This document shows, piece by piece, positions 46,564 to 59,282 of a stretch of 64,000 nucleotides of DNA; the first letter of the stretch is position 1; each line of letters opens with the position of its first letter. Origin of the DNA: Sipunculus nudus (Eukaryota; Annelida; Sipuncula; Golfingiida; Sipunculidae). The notes under the pieces were generated by a model. It was not told the DNA's origin and ran no database searches. It saw only the letters and a list, made by a program, of their open reading frames with translations. The stretch is taken from NCBI GenBank assembly GCA_026874595.1, contig CM049308.1, positions 43,781,327 to 43,845,326 on the forward strand, read 5' to 3'. Made by a program: the position numbers and the translations under genes.

Positions 46564-49019
46564 TTTTTATGCCCCCGCCACAAAGTGGCCGGGGCATATA
46601 GTTTTACCCATGTCCGTCATTCTGTCCTTCCGTCCTTCCGAAATCAAACAGTTGTACGGACTTTTTTTCGCAATGCCTGCAGATATTGGCCTGATTTTTT
46701 GTGTGTGGGCAGATATAGACCAGTTACAGATCGAGTTCGCGTTTCTTCCCGGTTGACCTACTTTTGACCGTTTTGCGGCTCCTAAACTTAGAAAATTTCA
46801 TGAAAAATATGAAATTTCATGACAAATACACATGTACGGACTTTTTTTCGCAATGCCTGCAGATATTGGCCTGATTTTTGGTGTGTGGGCAGATAATGAC
46901 CAGTTACAGATCGAGTTCGCGTTTCGTCCCGGTTGACCTACTTTTGACTGTTTTACGGCTCCTGAACATAGAAAATTTCATGAAAAATATGAAATTTCAT
47001 GACAAATACACATGTACGGACTTTTTTTCGCAATGCCTGCAGATATTGGCCTGATTTTTGGTGTGTAGGCAGATAATGACCAGTTACAGATCGAGTTCGC
47101 GTTTCGTCCCGGTTGACCTACTTTTGACCGTTTTACGGCTCCTGAACATAGAAAATTTCATGAAAAATATGAAATTTCATGACAAATACACATGTACGGA
47201 CTTTTTTTCGCAATGCTTGCAGATATTGGCCTAATTTTTGGTGTGTGGGCAGATATTGACCAGTTACAGATCGAGTTTGCTTTTTGTCCTAGTTGACCTA
47301 CTTTTGACTGTTTTACGGCTCCTAAACTTAGAAAATTTCATGAAAAATAGAAATTTTCATGTCAAATACACATGTACGGACTTTTTTTCGCAATGCCTGC
47401 AGATATTGGCCTGATTTTTGGTGTTTGGGCAGATAATGACCAGTTACAGATTGAGTTTGCGTTTCTTCCCGGTTGACCTAGTTTTGAACATTTTACGCCT
47501 CCTTAACTTAGAAAATTTCATGAAAAATAAAAATAATGACAGATACACATGTATGGACTTTTTTTCGCAATGCCTGCAGATATTGGCCTGATTTTTGGTG
47601 TGTTTGCAGATATAGACCAGTTACAGATCGAGTTCGCGTTTCGTCTCGGTTAACCTACTTTTGACTGTTTTACGGCTCCTGAACTTAGAAAATTTCATGA
47701 AAAATAAGTAATTTCATGACAAATACACATGTACGGACTTTTTTTCGCAATGCCTGCAGATATTGGCCTGATTTTTGGTGTGTAGGCAGATAATGACCAG
47801 TTACAGATCGAGTTCGCGTTTCGTCCCGGTTGACCTACTTTTGACCGTTTTACGGCTCCTGAACATAGAAAATTTCATGAAAAATATGAAATTTCATGAC
47901 AAATACACATGTACGGACTTTTTTTCGCAATGCTTGCAGATATTGGCCTAATTTTTGGTGTGTGGGCAGATATTGACCAGTTACAGATCGAGTTTGCTTT
48001 TTGTCCTAGTTGACCTACTTTTGACTGTTTTACGGCTCCTAAACTTAGAAAATTTCATGAAAAATAGAAATTTTCATGTCAAATACACATGTACGGACTT
48101 TTTTTCGCAATGCCTGCAGATATTGGCCTGATTTTTGGTGTTTGGGCAGATAATGACCAGTTACAGATTGAGTTTGCGTTTCTTCCCGGTTGACCTAGTT
48201 TTGAACATTTTACGCCTCCTTAACTTAGAAAATTTCATGAAAAATAAAAATAATGACAGATACACATGTATGGACTTTTTTTCGCAATGCCTGCAGATAT
48301 TGGCCTGATTTTTGGTGTGTTTGCAGATATAGACCAGTTACAGATCGAGTTCGCGTTTCGTCTCGGTTAACCTACTTTTGACTGTTTTACGGCTCCTGAA
48401 CTTAGAAAATTTCATGAAAAATAAGTAATTTCATGACAAATACACATGTACAGACTTTTCTTTGCAATACCTGCAGATATTGGCCTGATTTTTGGTGTGT
48501 GGGCAGATAATGACCAGTTACAGATCGAGTTCACGTTTTGTTCCAGTTGACGTACTTTTGACCATTTGACTGCTCCTGAACATAGAAAGTTTCTTTAAAA
48601 TAGGAATTTTCATAACAAATGCATATGTACTGATTTTTTTCCTCAATGCCTGCAGATACCACCCTGATTTTTTATGTGTGGGCAGATAATGACAGTTACA
48701 GATCGAGTTCGCGTTTCATCCCGGTTGACCTACTTTTGATTGTTTTGCAGCTCCTAAACATAGAAAATTTCATGAAAGACAGAAATTTTTATGGAAAATG
48801 CACATGTATGGACTTTTTTTTCACAATGCCTGCATATACTGGCTTGATTTTTGGTGTGTTGCTTTATAATGACCCGTTACAGATCGAGTTTGCATTTTAC
48901 CCTTGTTGACTTACTTTTGACAATACGACACCTCCTGAACTTAAAAAATTTTTCAAAATTTTACAAATGTTTCTAATTTGCCCCAGGCGGGGGCATTCGT
49001 GTCGTTCCGACACATCTAG
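46564..49019 (+). mobile_element. Family D element, copy 2 (~2.46 kb)
   Basis: The left palindrome lies at 46569-46597 (arms ATGCCCCCGCCAC and GTGGCCGGGGCAT, loop AAA). Simple TCCGTC repeats and thirteen ~180-bp units follow, then GCGGGGGCAT at 48987-48996, a perfect hairpin GTGTCG-TTC-CGACAC at 48999-49013 and CTAG at 49016-49019. Ends match copy 1 at 18672-20411; the length difference is in unit number. Confidence 0.85.
46650..48960 (+). repeat. Tandem array of ~180-bp D units, thirteen copies
   Basis: Units begin near 46656, 46835, 47015, 47195, 47375, 47551, 47731, 47911, 48091, 48267, 48447, 48627 and 48806. A block of four units is duplicated with a 716-bp period (about 47000-47715 and 47716-48431), including diagnostic variants such as 'gcaatgcttgcagatattgg' at both 47211 and 47927. 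Confidence 0.85.
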
Positions 49020-49935
49020 TTTTAATAAATAGTTAAACTCTTATATTATATGTTCTGCTTATAAGTTATATGGCCAAGTCAAAATCTGTGTGACAATTGC
49101 ACTCCATTTGTTAATAAAAATAAATTTAATTAATCCTCTTTCCTGTCTCCAAAGTACTATCAAAATCATACATAAGCTAAACAACAACAAATCATAATAC
49201 AGCTTATTTTTGTTACCACATAAACCAGCATGTGCCTCATTTCTAAATCATACTTTTTTATCATATATAACAGCTGAGCGCCGTGACCCATAGGTCCCTT
49301 GTTTATTAAAATCCTATTTTCACACTTCAGGACTGCCTAATATCAAAACCCTCATAAGTTTTTCCTCATATTTACCATAAATATTCCTCTATATAGTTCC
49401 TATGTACATGCAAGAAATTAAGTCTGTAAAGTATAAATTCTTTAAGTTATGGGCCCAAAAGTAATGGACTTTGTAAAAAATCAGGAAAAATAATAACTCA
49501 CTTAACATGAAAAATTTTGAAACTAGAGTCTATTTTCTCAAGTATATAACTATGTTTAATTAAGATTCAATTGTTTACTGAAAATTAGATCTGAATTTTG
49601 TAAATTTTTTAAGTTATTAGCTTAAAAAAAAAATCAGTACCTTAAATTTTGCCCAACTTTGACCATGGCACGTTTTTACCTGTAAGCACCATTGATTTAA
49701 TTTTCACAGCATGTAAACATAAATATTTAGTTTGTCTAAATCTGAAATTTGAAAATAAAAGCTTGAAAATTAATTATTGATTTTTTTTCTGTAGTCACTT
49801 GCTTTGATTACAGATGCAGGGTCCCACTCCAGGTCAATGGCAGTCAGCTATGCCAGGGTTTCTGATTTGTTACAGTCACTGGGGGAGATCCCCTGCTGTG
49901 ACAGGTGTACAGTTATTCTCATATCACCACCCAAA

Positions 49936-49938
<3 letters not shown>

Positions 49939-49966
<28 letters not shown>
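49939..49966 (+). repeat. Poly-C tract (28 C)
   Basis: The paralogue of the 23-C run at 12665-12687, in the alternative 3' module of family A. Confidence 0.9.
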
Positions 49967-52934
49967 GGCAAACCCAACCCACCAAGTGTTATGCAGTAAT
50001 TGTTATTGTTTTCACTGTATCTCCTTAATTGTAATGCTGTTTCCACTCCGATATGCAAAAACTTTCCTTGAAAAAATAATTCAATGTGTAATCAAGAAGA
50101 TGCAATGTTGTGTAATGAAGCATTTTTAAAGAAATCAATTTTCTTTTAAATGATTTTAACAAATATCTGAACCCATCAGTATGCTTAAACTATTATAAAA
50201 TATGAAGCACATTATGGATAAATAAAGACACAATTAAAAATTGTGAAATCTAAATCAAGTATTATTTTTAGATATTTATTGTTTTGCAGATTAAAAAGAT
50301 ATATTTTTGTGGTAAAAAATAAATAAACATTTGTATGCATGATGTGGTGTTATCTGACAAGATTGAGATTTATGATGATGCAGTTGAGAATTATGAATCA
50401 ACTTTTATATTCAGATATATATGTTAAATTGGAAATGTATAGAAATATAAACTTAAATTAGAAAATAATTGATGTGATAAAAAAAAATGAGGATTTAATA
50501 CAAACATTTGTTCATTATTTTCCTGCCTCAGCAGAATTTGAGATCAGGCTTTATTTGCCCTGTTTTATGTTGTTTATTAGCTCTATTTCAACTGTATACA
50601 TTTCATTAAAAAAATACATATATATTTAATAATATATATTATATAAAAAAATAGATCCAATTGAACAAATGTGTAAACTACTGAAATGTCAACAGTTAAT
50701 CGAAAAACCAACTAATGATCATGGTAATAGTACAGATCATTTGTTCACAAACTGCTCACATGCTTTAGTTTTAACATTAGGAAACACATGGTCAGGTCAC
50801 AAAATATTTTTTGCAACAATTTCTTGCTCATCAATACAAACCAATCATATAAACCAACCATGGCCTTTATTACCTCTTCCTCTTACACTTTATCTCCATT
50901 TGATATTATTTTATTAGATTTTTACCTTCAAGGTTAACGTCAGCTGAGCACAGTGACCCATAGGTCCCTTGTTTATCATATATAACAGCTGAGTGCCATG
51001 ACCCATGGGTCCCTTGTTTTTTTTAGGAAATTTGAAACATGTTTAAGCCCCCCCTTTTCTACAGATGCAATGAATGTTTGTCTTTTTAGCGAACCTGTGA
51101 GCTTATGCAGTGGTGTGGCGTTGTCCATCGTCTGTGCATTAACCAATACTATCTTGAAAACGGCAAGAGTTAGCATCATGAAATTTTATGCAAAAAAATG
51201 GTAATCTAAAAAACCTGCTTATTTTTTGACAAACCGCGTTTTCTTAGATTTTATAGCGAAAAAGCACAAAAAGCTTTAAAAATCTTTTTCTCCGAAACTG
51301 TTCAGCCAAATTGTCTATTTTCACAGAAATGATCCCTGGAACAATCTCTCTCAAGTTTGTTCGAATGGTTTAAGTTCGGTGATTTTTGACCGAGTTACAG
51401 GAGGTTGAACTTTGTCATCTGTCAAAAAAAGCATATTTAAATTTCAATCTTAGAAACGGATGGAGCTATCATCATCAAATTTTATGCCAATGTTGGTCAC
51501 GAGTCATATATGATATTGAGGTAATGGTGGCGCCACCTGTATCGGCCTTTTTTGTACGGGGTCATCAGTGCCTGTATCACACTGAGGGCCACTAAAAACT
51601 TCTTCTCTGAAACCATATGGCCAAAATGTTTAATATCACACAGAAATGATCCTAGGGTAGTGCTTTCTGAAGTGTGTTCAAATGGTCTCTGTTCAGTGAC
51701 TTTTGGCTTAGTTGTGGGAAGCTGAATTTAGTCATGTGCCATAATTATAAATTAACAGCCCATATCATACTGACAGCTACAAAAAACTTCTTCTCTGAAA
51801 CCATATGGCCTAACTGTTTAATATCGCACAGAAATCATCCTAGGGTAGTGCTTTCTGAAGTTTGTTCAAATGTTCTCAGTTCAGTGACTTTTGGCTGAGT
51901 TATGTGAAGCTGAATTTAGTCATATGCAGTAACAGCCGATTTTAGCTCAGTGGCTACAAAGATCTTCTCAACAAAAACCACAGGGCCAAATTCCTAAATC
52001 TCACACATAATTATCCTCAGATGTTGATTATTCAAGTATGTCCAAATGGTTTTGGTTTACAGCTTTTTGGCTGAGTAATGGGAAGCTGAACTTAGCCATT
52101 TTGCTGTATTTTCCCTTATGAGTTATAAACCTGTAAAACGTTTTTTGACTGACTCCACTGAGGCCAATTTGTTTAATATTTTACAAGAATAATCCCCTGA
52201 ATAATTCTTATAATAATTGTCTTTAATGGTTCCAAAGAATGAATTTTGGCTGAATTATAAAGATTGAATTGAGTCATTTTACCATATATGTTAGCTGTGT
52301 GAAGCAGATACATCTAGCCTGGCACCAGTTTATCAGCATCCCTTACATCATGCCTCTAGACATTTAGATTTCGGGTTATCTATGGTAAATTTTGACAAGA
52401 ATGATTTTTAAAAGCTTTTAAAAATGTAGATTTATGAATTTAGATATTCCTCATGCCTGGCAATGTTTACAATCACAGGTATACATGCAGCTCTCTGTGG
52501 GTATATAAAGATGGCTGTACATGGATTATAAATACAGTGAAACCTGTCTAAAGCAGACTGTCAAGGGACTCAATCATTTTGTCCTTAATAGTGAGGTGTC
52601 CTTATAGACCATTTCAGCATTACAGGCACGTATGTGCGATGACCGACCTTGAGCCCAAGGTGTAAGGTCACCATTACCAAAACAAACTACATGCGGTCCT
52701 GACTTCTGCTGCTTCGTTTGTCAGACGCAGCAGATACACTGTGTAACTTGTTTCTTGGGGTTTAACATGCCTCGTCCCAAACTATGTCGTGAAACATTGT
52801 ATCAATGGTACACATGGTTTGTGAAATCAGAGCCAGCTAGTCTGCGATTCACGTGCATGTGGATGCAAATTGCCAGCAGATCGGCAAGGACGTAAACAAT
52901 TATTGTTTAAAATGGTATAGACTATACTATAGTG

Positions 52935-52936
<2 letters not shown>

Positions 52937-53029
<93 letters not shown>
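52937..53029. repeat. (TA)n microsatellite
   Basis: About 93 bases of alternating AT with two C interruptions. The overlapping YIYIYI-type frame is an artefact. Confidence 0.95.
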
Positions 53030-53260
53030 CTTAAATCATAACATGAATGACTGGAGAAAATTTTACTGATAGCGGTACATTATCACATATGTGTGAATTA
53101 ATGACAACTTTAACAGCAGGTATTTCTGTCCAAATAAGTTGTGTGGCTACGTTTAGTTTAATAGTGAATATTAAAATAGTATTATAACAACATTACTATT
53201 AGTACTAGTAATACTTTGAGCCTGCCTCTTTTTCGTAACATAGAAAAGAAACATATAATC

Positions 53261-53262
<2 letters not shown>

Positions 53263-53321
<59 letters not shown>

Positions 53322-53345
53322 CATATATATATGCATATATAAATA

Positions 53346-53412
<67 letters not shown>
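53263..53412. repeat. (TA)n microsatellite, interrupted
   Basis: About 150 bases of mostly alternating AT with short interruptions near 53303, 53322, 53333 and 53341-53351. Long perfect AT runs can form cruciforms and are prone to length change. Confidence 0.95.
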
Positions 53413-53414
<2 letters not shown>

Positions 53415-53588
53415 CTGTTACATGAACTTATTGGCAATTTTTTTAGCTTTAGCTTATTAATTCATAATTTTTATTAATCCAAAATAAACATATTACTATA
53501 AACTATTTTATGATAATTTTTTATTTAATTAATGTTGAACTATATTATTAATATTATAAAAAGTGCAGTAGATTGGAGTTTTATAGCA

Positions 53589-53593
53589 ATATA

Positions 53594-53631
<38 letters not shown>
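53589..53631. repeat. (TA)n microsatellite
   Basis: About 43 bases of alternating AT with one G. Confidence 0.95.
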
Positions 53632-53633
<2 letters not shown>

Positions 53634-54776
53634 ATAATAATATGTATTACCTATCTTTTATTTATGTTTTATTTTGTTTCTTAAATATGTGGACACTGCC
53701 ATTTAGCTCCTCCTTATGATTAATAAAACTATCACACTCAGCAATAACAACTAAGTTAAATGGTAATAGTTGAGATTTAACAAAAACAAATATCTGTCAC
53801 TTGCAACATTAAAAGTATCTCACCTAAAAACATTAAATATTACAAAACAGATGTATAGTTCATAAAAAGCCAGAAACAGGAGGCCACAGTGCCTGTCTGT
53901 TTGATTATGCAAGATATTTGATGAAAATTGACCCTAAGGAACATTAAAAATATATTTCATATTTACCATTAGCTTTAAAAAGTTTGTCTCATGGGGGGGG
54001 GGGGGGGGGCGCCGGGTCAGGCAAGTCTTATTTAGTTATGCCTGATGCCAAGTTTCTGGTAAGGAGTGAGCCATTTGATACCAATGGGGAAGGGGGGGGG
54101 GGGGTTGAGAAAAAAGCTTCATTGCAACATCCTCTAAATAACAATTATGTGCCATGCATCAAAATTACAATATATAAAAAGCTATATTTTTTTCTGGCCT
54201 GTGCCATTGATTTGAATTAATTAGATTTAAATGGCATACTCTTGACGTTTTTACTAATCTGTCAAATTTCTGTAGGTATTGGATCAGTAGAAGTTCAAAT
54301 GATTAAGTAACACTTGAGAGAAATATATAACATGTATCTATTATGATATAATATTTCAGCTCTATTTTTAATAATGTAGAACCAGTGCTTGACACATGCC
54401 TCTGTAAAGAGAAGTGGCAGCAAGTGCCCCCTACTTTTGTTTATGATAGAATTATTTTAATGAATGTTAAAACTGAAAGATATGATAAACTTCAATATAT
54501 ATGTCTATATTAACATATTAAAATTAATGGCTTTGTATATATATATAAACATACATACACAAATATATATATACATACATACATATATATACATATATAT
54601 ATACATATATATATATGGTATTTTTTTTATTTATGCAGTCAATGTTTTATATGTTTAAGGAAACTGCCCTTATATTCTTCATACAGACCTAATATATATT
54701 ACATTTTTTAAAAAAAATGAAGGGGAGGCAACACACTCCTAAAATCTCCATGCATAAAACACTAATTTAGCATGAA
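53632..54776. other. AT-rich filler with two G-runs and a (TA)n/(TACA)n stretch
   Basis: G-runs at 53993-54009 (17 G) and 54092-54104 (13 G) and a mixed TA/TACA repeat at 54536-54617. The frame overlapping the G-runs (53984-54220) is low-complexity and not credible. Confidence 0.6.
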
Positions 54777-57398
54777 TTTTTAGCTCAGCTGACTATAAGT
54801 CATCTGAGCTATAGTCGTGGTCCATTGTCCGTCGTCCGTCCGTCTGTCCGTCCGTCCGTCTGTCCGTCCGTCCGTAGATGTGGCACGTTTTGAAACCGTA
54901 AGACCTAGGAATCCAAAATTCAGCATAATGTTAGATGTCCCCAAGATCTCCTACCAAGCCGAAAACTGGGTCTTTGCGACTTCATTCCTTTGAGAAATTA
55001 AGGAAAAACCTCAATTTTTTATTAAAAACCTATTTTCACACTTCAGGACTGCCTAATATCAAAACCACTCATCTGTTTTTCCTCATATATCCTATAAATG
55101 ATCCTCTATATAATTCCTATGTACATGCCAAAAATTAGGTCTGTATTATATAATTTAAAAAAGTTATGGGCCCAAACATAATGCATTTTGTAAATAATCA
55201 GGACAGAAATTTTATCACTTAACACAAAACTTGTTAAAGCTAAGCACTTTTTTTCCAGTAATATTACTTTTATTAATCAAAATTAAATTGTATACCCAAA
55301 ATTAGATCAAAATCTTTTAAATTTTTTAAAATATTAGCAAAAATAAAAAATTGGTACCTTAAATTTTGCCCAACTTTGACCATGGCACGTTTTTTTGCTG
55401 TAACCGCTGTGGATTTAATTTTCACAGCATGTTTTTGTTAGCATTTCAACTGTTAACACCAAAAATTTGAAACCAGTTGATCAAAAACTGTAGATTTTAT
55501 TCAAGTTTTCAAGCACCATGTCACATATTGCTAGTGTTATGCAGTTTGCTAGAGCTCAGCTCCCAAGCTTCAGCTCTAAGTTCCTTAAATTTGGCATACA
55601 GTTGGATTTCTCCAAATTCCCCTACCATGCCAAGAATTTGGTCACTAGGACTTAATACCTTCGAGATATTAATGAAAAACTTCATTTTTCCATTAAAAAC
55701 CCATTGTTACACTTCAAGACTGCCTAATATCAAAACCACTGATCTGACTTTAATCATAAATAATATACATATTTTTCATTCTCTATGGACATGCCAGAAT
55801 GATGTCAGTATTGCGTAATTGTTTTAAGTTATGGGCCCAAACATAATGCACTTTGTAAAAAATCAAGAAATATATTTACTCCCTTAACAAGGGCATTGCT
55901 GAAGCTAGAGATTTTTTTGTCAGGGATGTAACATTATTTAATCAAGATTCAATTGAATACCCAAAATTAGTCATGAATTTTTCAAATTTTATAAGTTATT
56001 AGCATAAATATAAAATTAGTACCTTAAATTTTGCCCAACTGTGACCATGGCACGTTTGTTTCCCGTGAGCACTGTTGATATAATTTTCATATCATGCACA
56101 CATAAGGATTTCAGCTTTTTAGTTTAGAAAGCTGAAAGAAATTGGCCAAATATTGTAGCTTTTATTAATGTTTTTTATGAGACCCTGTCAGACTTTGGCT
56201 CTCTCCAGCCCCTCTTGAGTCACCACTTTGTTGACCTTGTTGACCTTTCATCAAATTATGCACGCTTAAGGCGAGAATCCAGGCAGCTTATGGCCAGCCA
56301 CAGTTGATCCAGGTGTCCAACCCAACTCATCTAGTAGTTTTAACCAACAACATAACAATAAACAATAAATTAATAAACTTTTATTGGTTTTTAATAACAA
56401 ATTAAAGAAAAATAGAAAAGGAATTTGTTAGTTTATAATAACAGGAAATTAACTTGCAGTTACTGATGATATAAGAATCTTGTATCGATGGGTAGAATGT
56501 CACATATTCCAAATAACACCATGCAGTCACCTATGGCATTTTTCAGTTCAATTTTAATGATAAAGAAGTAAATCATATTATTCATTACTAATCATTAGGG
56601 ATTATATTAAGGAAATTAATGATAGACAAAGATGCAGTTGATAATATTAATCTAGATTCCTACTGTGTCTAGTGTGTACATTGATGTGAAATTAGTCCAA
56701 AATGAATTTTTTACAGTTATTTTTTAATATAAATAAAGGCCATAAAACCAGGTACTTATGATCATTATTTAAATGTGTGAATTTTGTATATTCTGGATTC
56801 TCAACATCTTTGTTTGGTGAAAACTGAATAAATACCAGACATGGTGCAAATACTTTGTAATTGTATTTAAATACGAATATGATTATGTACTCCATTATTA
56901 AATTTCTTGCATAAAGAATGGGAATTCAGGTAAAAATGAAAGTATATGAATACTTGTGCAAATACTTTCAAAATGTATTCATGAATGCATTCATGAATAT
57001 ATTCTGTAATATTATTTTAATAATCATATCAGTTATATTTCATTTTAAAAAATCATATGATTCTCTTATTATTTTTAATTAAAATTATATTTGGGACAAT
57101 ATTTGTAATTTTTTTAATAAATAGTTAAACTCTTATATTATATGTTCTGCTTAAAAGTTATATTGCCAAGTCAAAACCTGTGTGACAGTAGTACTCCATT
57201 TGTTAATAAAATAAATGAAATCAATCCTCTTCCCTGTCTCCAAAGGTACTATCAAAATCATACATAAGCTAAACAACAACAACTCATAATACAGCTTATA
57301 TTTATTACCACACAACACCAGCATGTGCCTCATTTCTAAATAATATTTTTTTTATCATATATAACAGCTGAGCGTCGTGACCCATAGGTCCCTTGTTT
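54777..57398 (+). mobile_element. Complete family A-I element inside the pogo-like transposon
   Basis: The left end is TTTTT + AGCTCAGCTGAC (54777), with palindrome, CCGT microsatellite (54825-54877), two units, common tail and the right end 'cagctgagcgtcgtgaccc' to CCCTTGTTT at 57398. Length is 2,622 bp. It shares 'ttttttgctgtaaccgctg' with the minus-strand copies at 30100-33775. Confidence 0.85.
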
Positions 57399-57817
57399 AT
57401 TGATCAATGACAGGTATTTAGTACATGAAAGGTAAACACATGCATATGGTCTGCCCCTTTGATAATCAGTGTATCGGTGTGTATTGTGCCCTTGTCTAAC
57501 GGCAGCTGGTCCAAAGCACTTGTATGAAGTAAAATTTATTAATTTTATAGTAAAAGTATATTAATTTTAGCATACATATTATACACTTTGCGTTCTGAGG
57601 ATTCTCAAGAATTTATTAGTGTTAAAACTCCATAAAAACTAAAAAAAGGAAAATGTAAGCTGAAAAAGGTGTATGCTATAAAAGGACTTCCATATAGTAT
57701 ATATATTTGCTTTTTTCCCACTGCATTTTAGTCATGTTTAAATCCATCAACTGACATGTCATGTTTAAGTAAAATGTTTATTTACTGAAAATGGTCTGCT
57801 TTATTTCTGAAGTCCAG

Positions 57818-57869
<52 letters not shown>

Positions 57870-59050
57870 TATATAAATATATAAATATGCCATTAGCCTA
57901 ATTTATATATAAATATTATATTTCTGCACATGTTAAGAGATGACATTGGCAAATCCATGAAAAGCTACCATACAAAATCTCTCTAATAATCATATTTTCT
58001 CAAGTTCTTTGACACTTAAATATTCTTCCCAGATCATGAAAGCTATAAACATCTTCAACAGAAGGCTAATAATATATTACGCATTAACAGTGACAAATAA
58101 CAGGGTAAACAGTTATGTTTACAAGTTTTGCATTATAATATATTTTTAATGTCTTGATATGCTTCACAAAAGCTATATTATAATTTATATTTACCATCCC
58201 ATTACCAAAGAGTTAAAGACATTTTTGTAATTTTGAAATAACAATAATCTTGTCTAGCAGTTTTACATGCTGAACTGTGAACATTTGCGTGAAACATTAA
58301 GTGAAACATTTCCGTTTTGTCCATGACAGGGTCAGAGAGTTATCAGTATTAATTATTTCCTCAGTGATTAGTGTGGATTATTATTAGGAAATATAAATAT
58401 ATTAAAGCATTATCTGGACTGAAGGGAATTATGTCTTGAAACACTGGTCCTTCAACATAACAGTATTATAATAAACTGTTATTAACACAGGAATCAGGAC
58501 AATGAAATTTGAGATAGTTATAAAGATGTATTTCGAGAAAAAAAAAAGTTGATCTAATCTAAATACTCATGATTAATAAATGGTTACCAATCTTCATATC
58601 AATGTGTTGACAAAGACATTTCTACATATAAATAAGTTAAATGTGAAGCACCGTCACGTGTCCACTTGAATATTTCATCAGTGTGATTCTGTGAGCCACA
58701 TGGAGCGAGCGGCTGCACAAGTGCCCATATTTGTTACATTTTGTTTAAAAAGGCCAGCAGAAAAGCTCTAACCTGCTAAGGAGCAATGTGTAACACTTAT
58801 AAAGGGTGCCATTTTCTATGGGAGGCATCCACTGAAAATATTAATAGATATATAGAAAAGGTTGGAACGTGATGTTCTGCCATTTCTGCCTTACACAAGT
58901 CTGGTCAAGGAACGTGTTTTGGTAATGGTGACCTTTGGTCTATTAGGCAGGTTGTCCTTGGTTGATAACCAAGAGATTATAAATAAAGACAACGAACAGC
59001 TACAAGAACGTGTTTATTGTATTATATCAGATTTCATGTATATGTACAAC
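57399..59050. other. AT-rich interior of pogo-like element
   Basis: It contains a (TA)n run at about 57820-57887 and otherwise no recognisable repeat. A 72-codon plus-strand frame at 58862-59080 has no identifiable domain and is not called as a gene. Confidence 0.5.
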
Positions 59051-59149
59051 ATATTCATGCACACATCATGCATTCAATAGTCATATAGAAACTGTGATTA
59101 TTTTTACTTATCTCAGGTAGTGAACAATATGAGGAGAACAGTCTATGAA

Positions 59150-59282
59150 GACATCCGTAAAAACAATGTTCATATAGTGCACGTACGCTCTTTTTCGCTG
59201 ATTCACTCAGTCGAAAAAGCTGAACTTTCTCAGATAGCATAAGCTTTCGCCTACTAGTATGCATGGTGCCACCCGGCCACAT
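59150..59282 (-). pseudogene. Fossil pogo/Tigger-type HTH segment
   Basis: On the minus strand a short frame contains SRRKLMLSEKVQLFRLSESA followed by KKSVRALYEHC. It resembles the N-terminal Psq/CENP-B-type helix-turn-helix of pogo/Tigger transposases: a basic start, 'L-x-EK-V-x-L', a short serine-rich turn and 'R-x-L'. After this point the resemblance fails, and no DDE domain is recognisable in any frame. Its position near the right terminus of an element with pogo-like ends supports the reading. Confidence 0.45.

Larger units (their letters stand above)
44229..49304 (+). mobile_element. Family A-I element, third level of the nest
   Basis: The left end TTTTT + GCTCAGCTGATTATAAG (44229) has lost the A after the T-run. 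It is interrupted by a D element at 'tttgtaattttt' (46568), resumes 'ttttaataaatagttaaac' at 49020, and ends 'cagctgagcgccgtgaccc' to CCCTTGTTT at 49304. Confidence 0.8.
43990..50974 (+). mobile_element. Family A element, second level of the nest
   Basis: The left end is a T-run + AGCTCAGCTGAC at 43995, with a 49-base CCGT-type microsatellite (44041-44089). It is interrupted after 'aaaaacctcaattttt' at 44233, resumes at 49305 with 'attaaaatcctattttcac', and carries the alternative 3' module with right end 'cagctgagcacagtgaccc' to CCCTTGTTT. Confidence 0.8.
42048..51020 (+). mobile_element. Family A-I element, outermost of a four-level nest
   Basis: The left end is at 42048-42082. The sequence runs through two units, with a deletion near 43375, to 'aaatcatattttt' at 43994, and resumes at 50975 with 'atcatatataacagctgagt', the expected continuation, ending CCCTTGTTTT at about 51020. 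Confidence 0.8.

Noticed and set aside
52767-52890. A short plus-strand frame starting MPRPKL inside the pogo-like left arm
   Set aside because: It is about 40 codons with no match to the HTH or DDE parts of pogo transposases; the better candidate is on the minus strand at 59150-59282.
52937-53425. Frames of alternating Tyr/Ile
   Set aside because: They are translations of (TA)n microsatellites.
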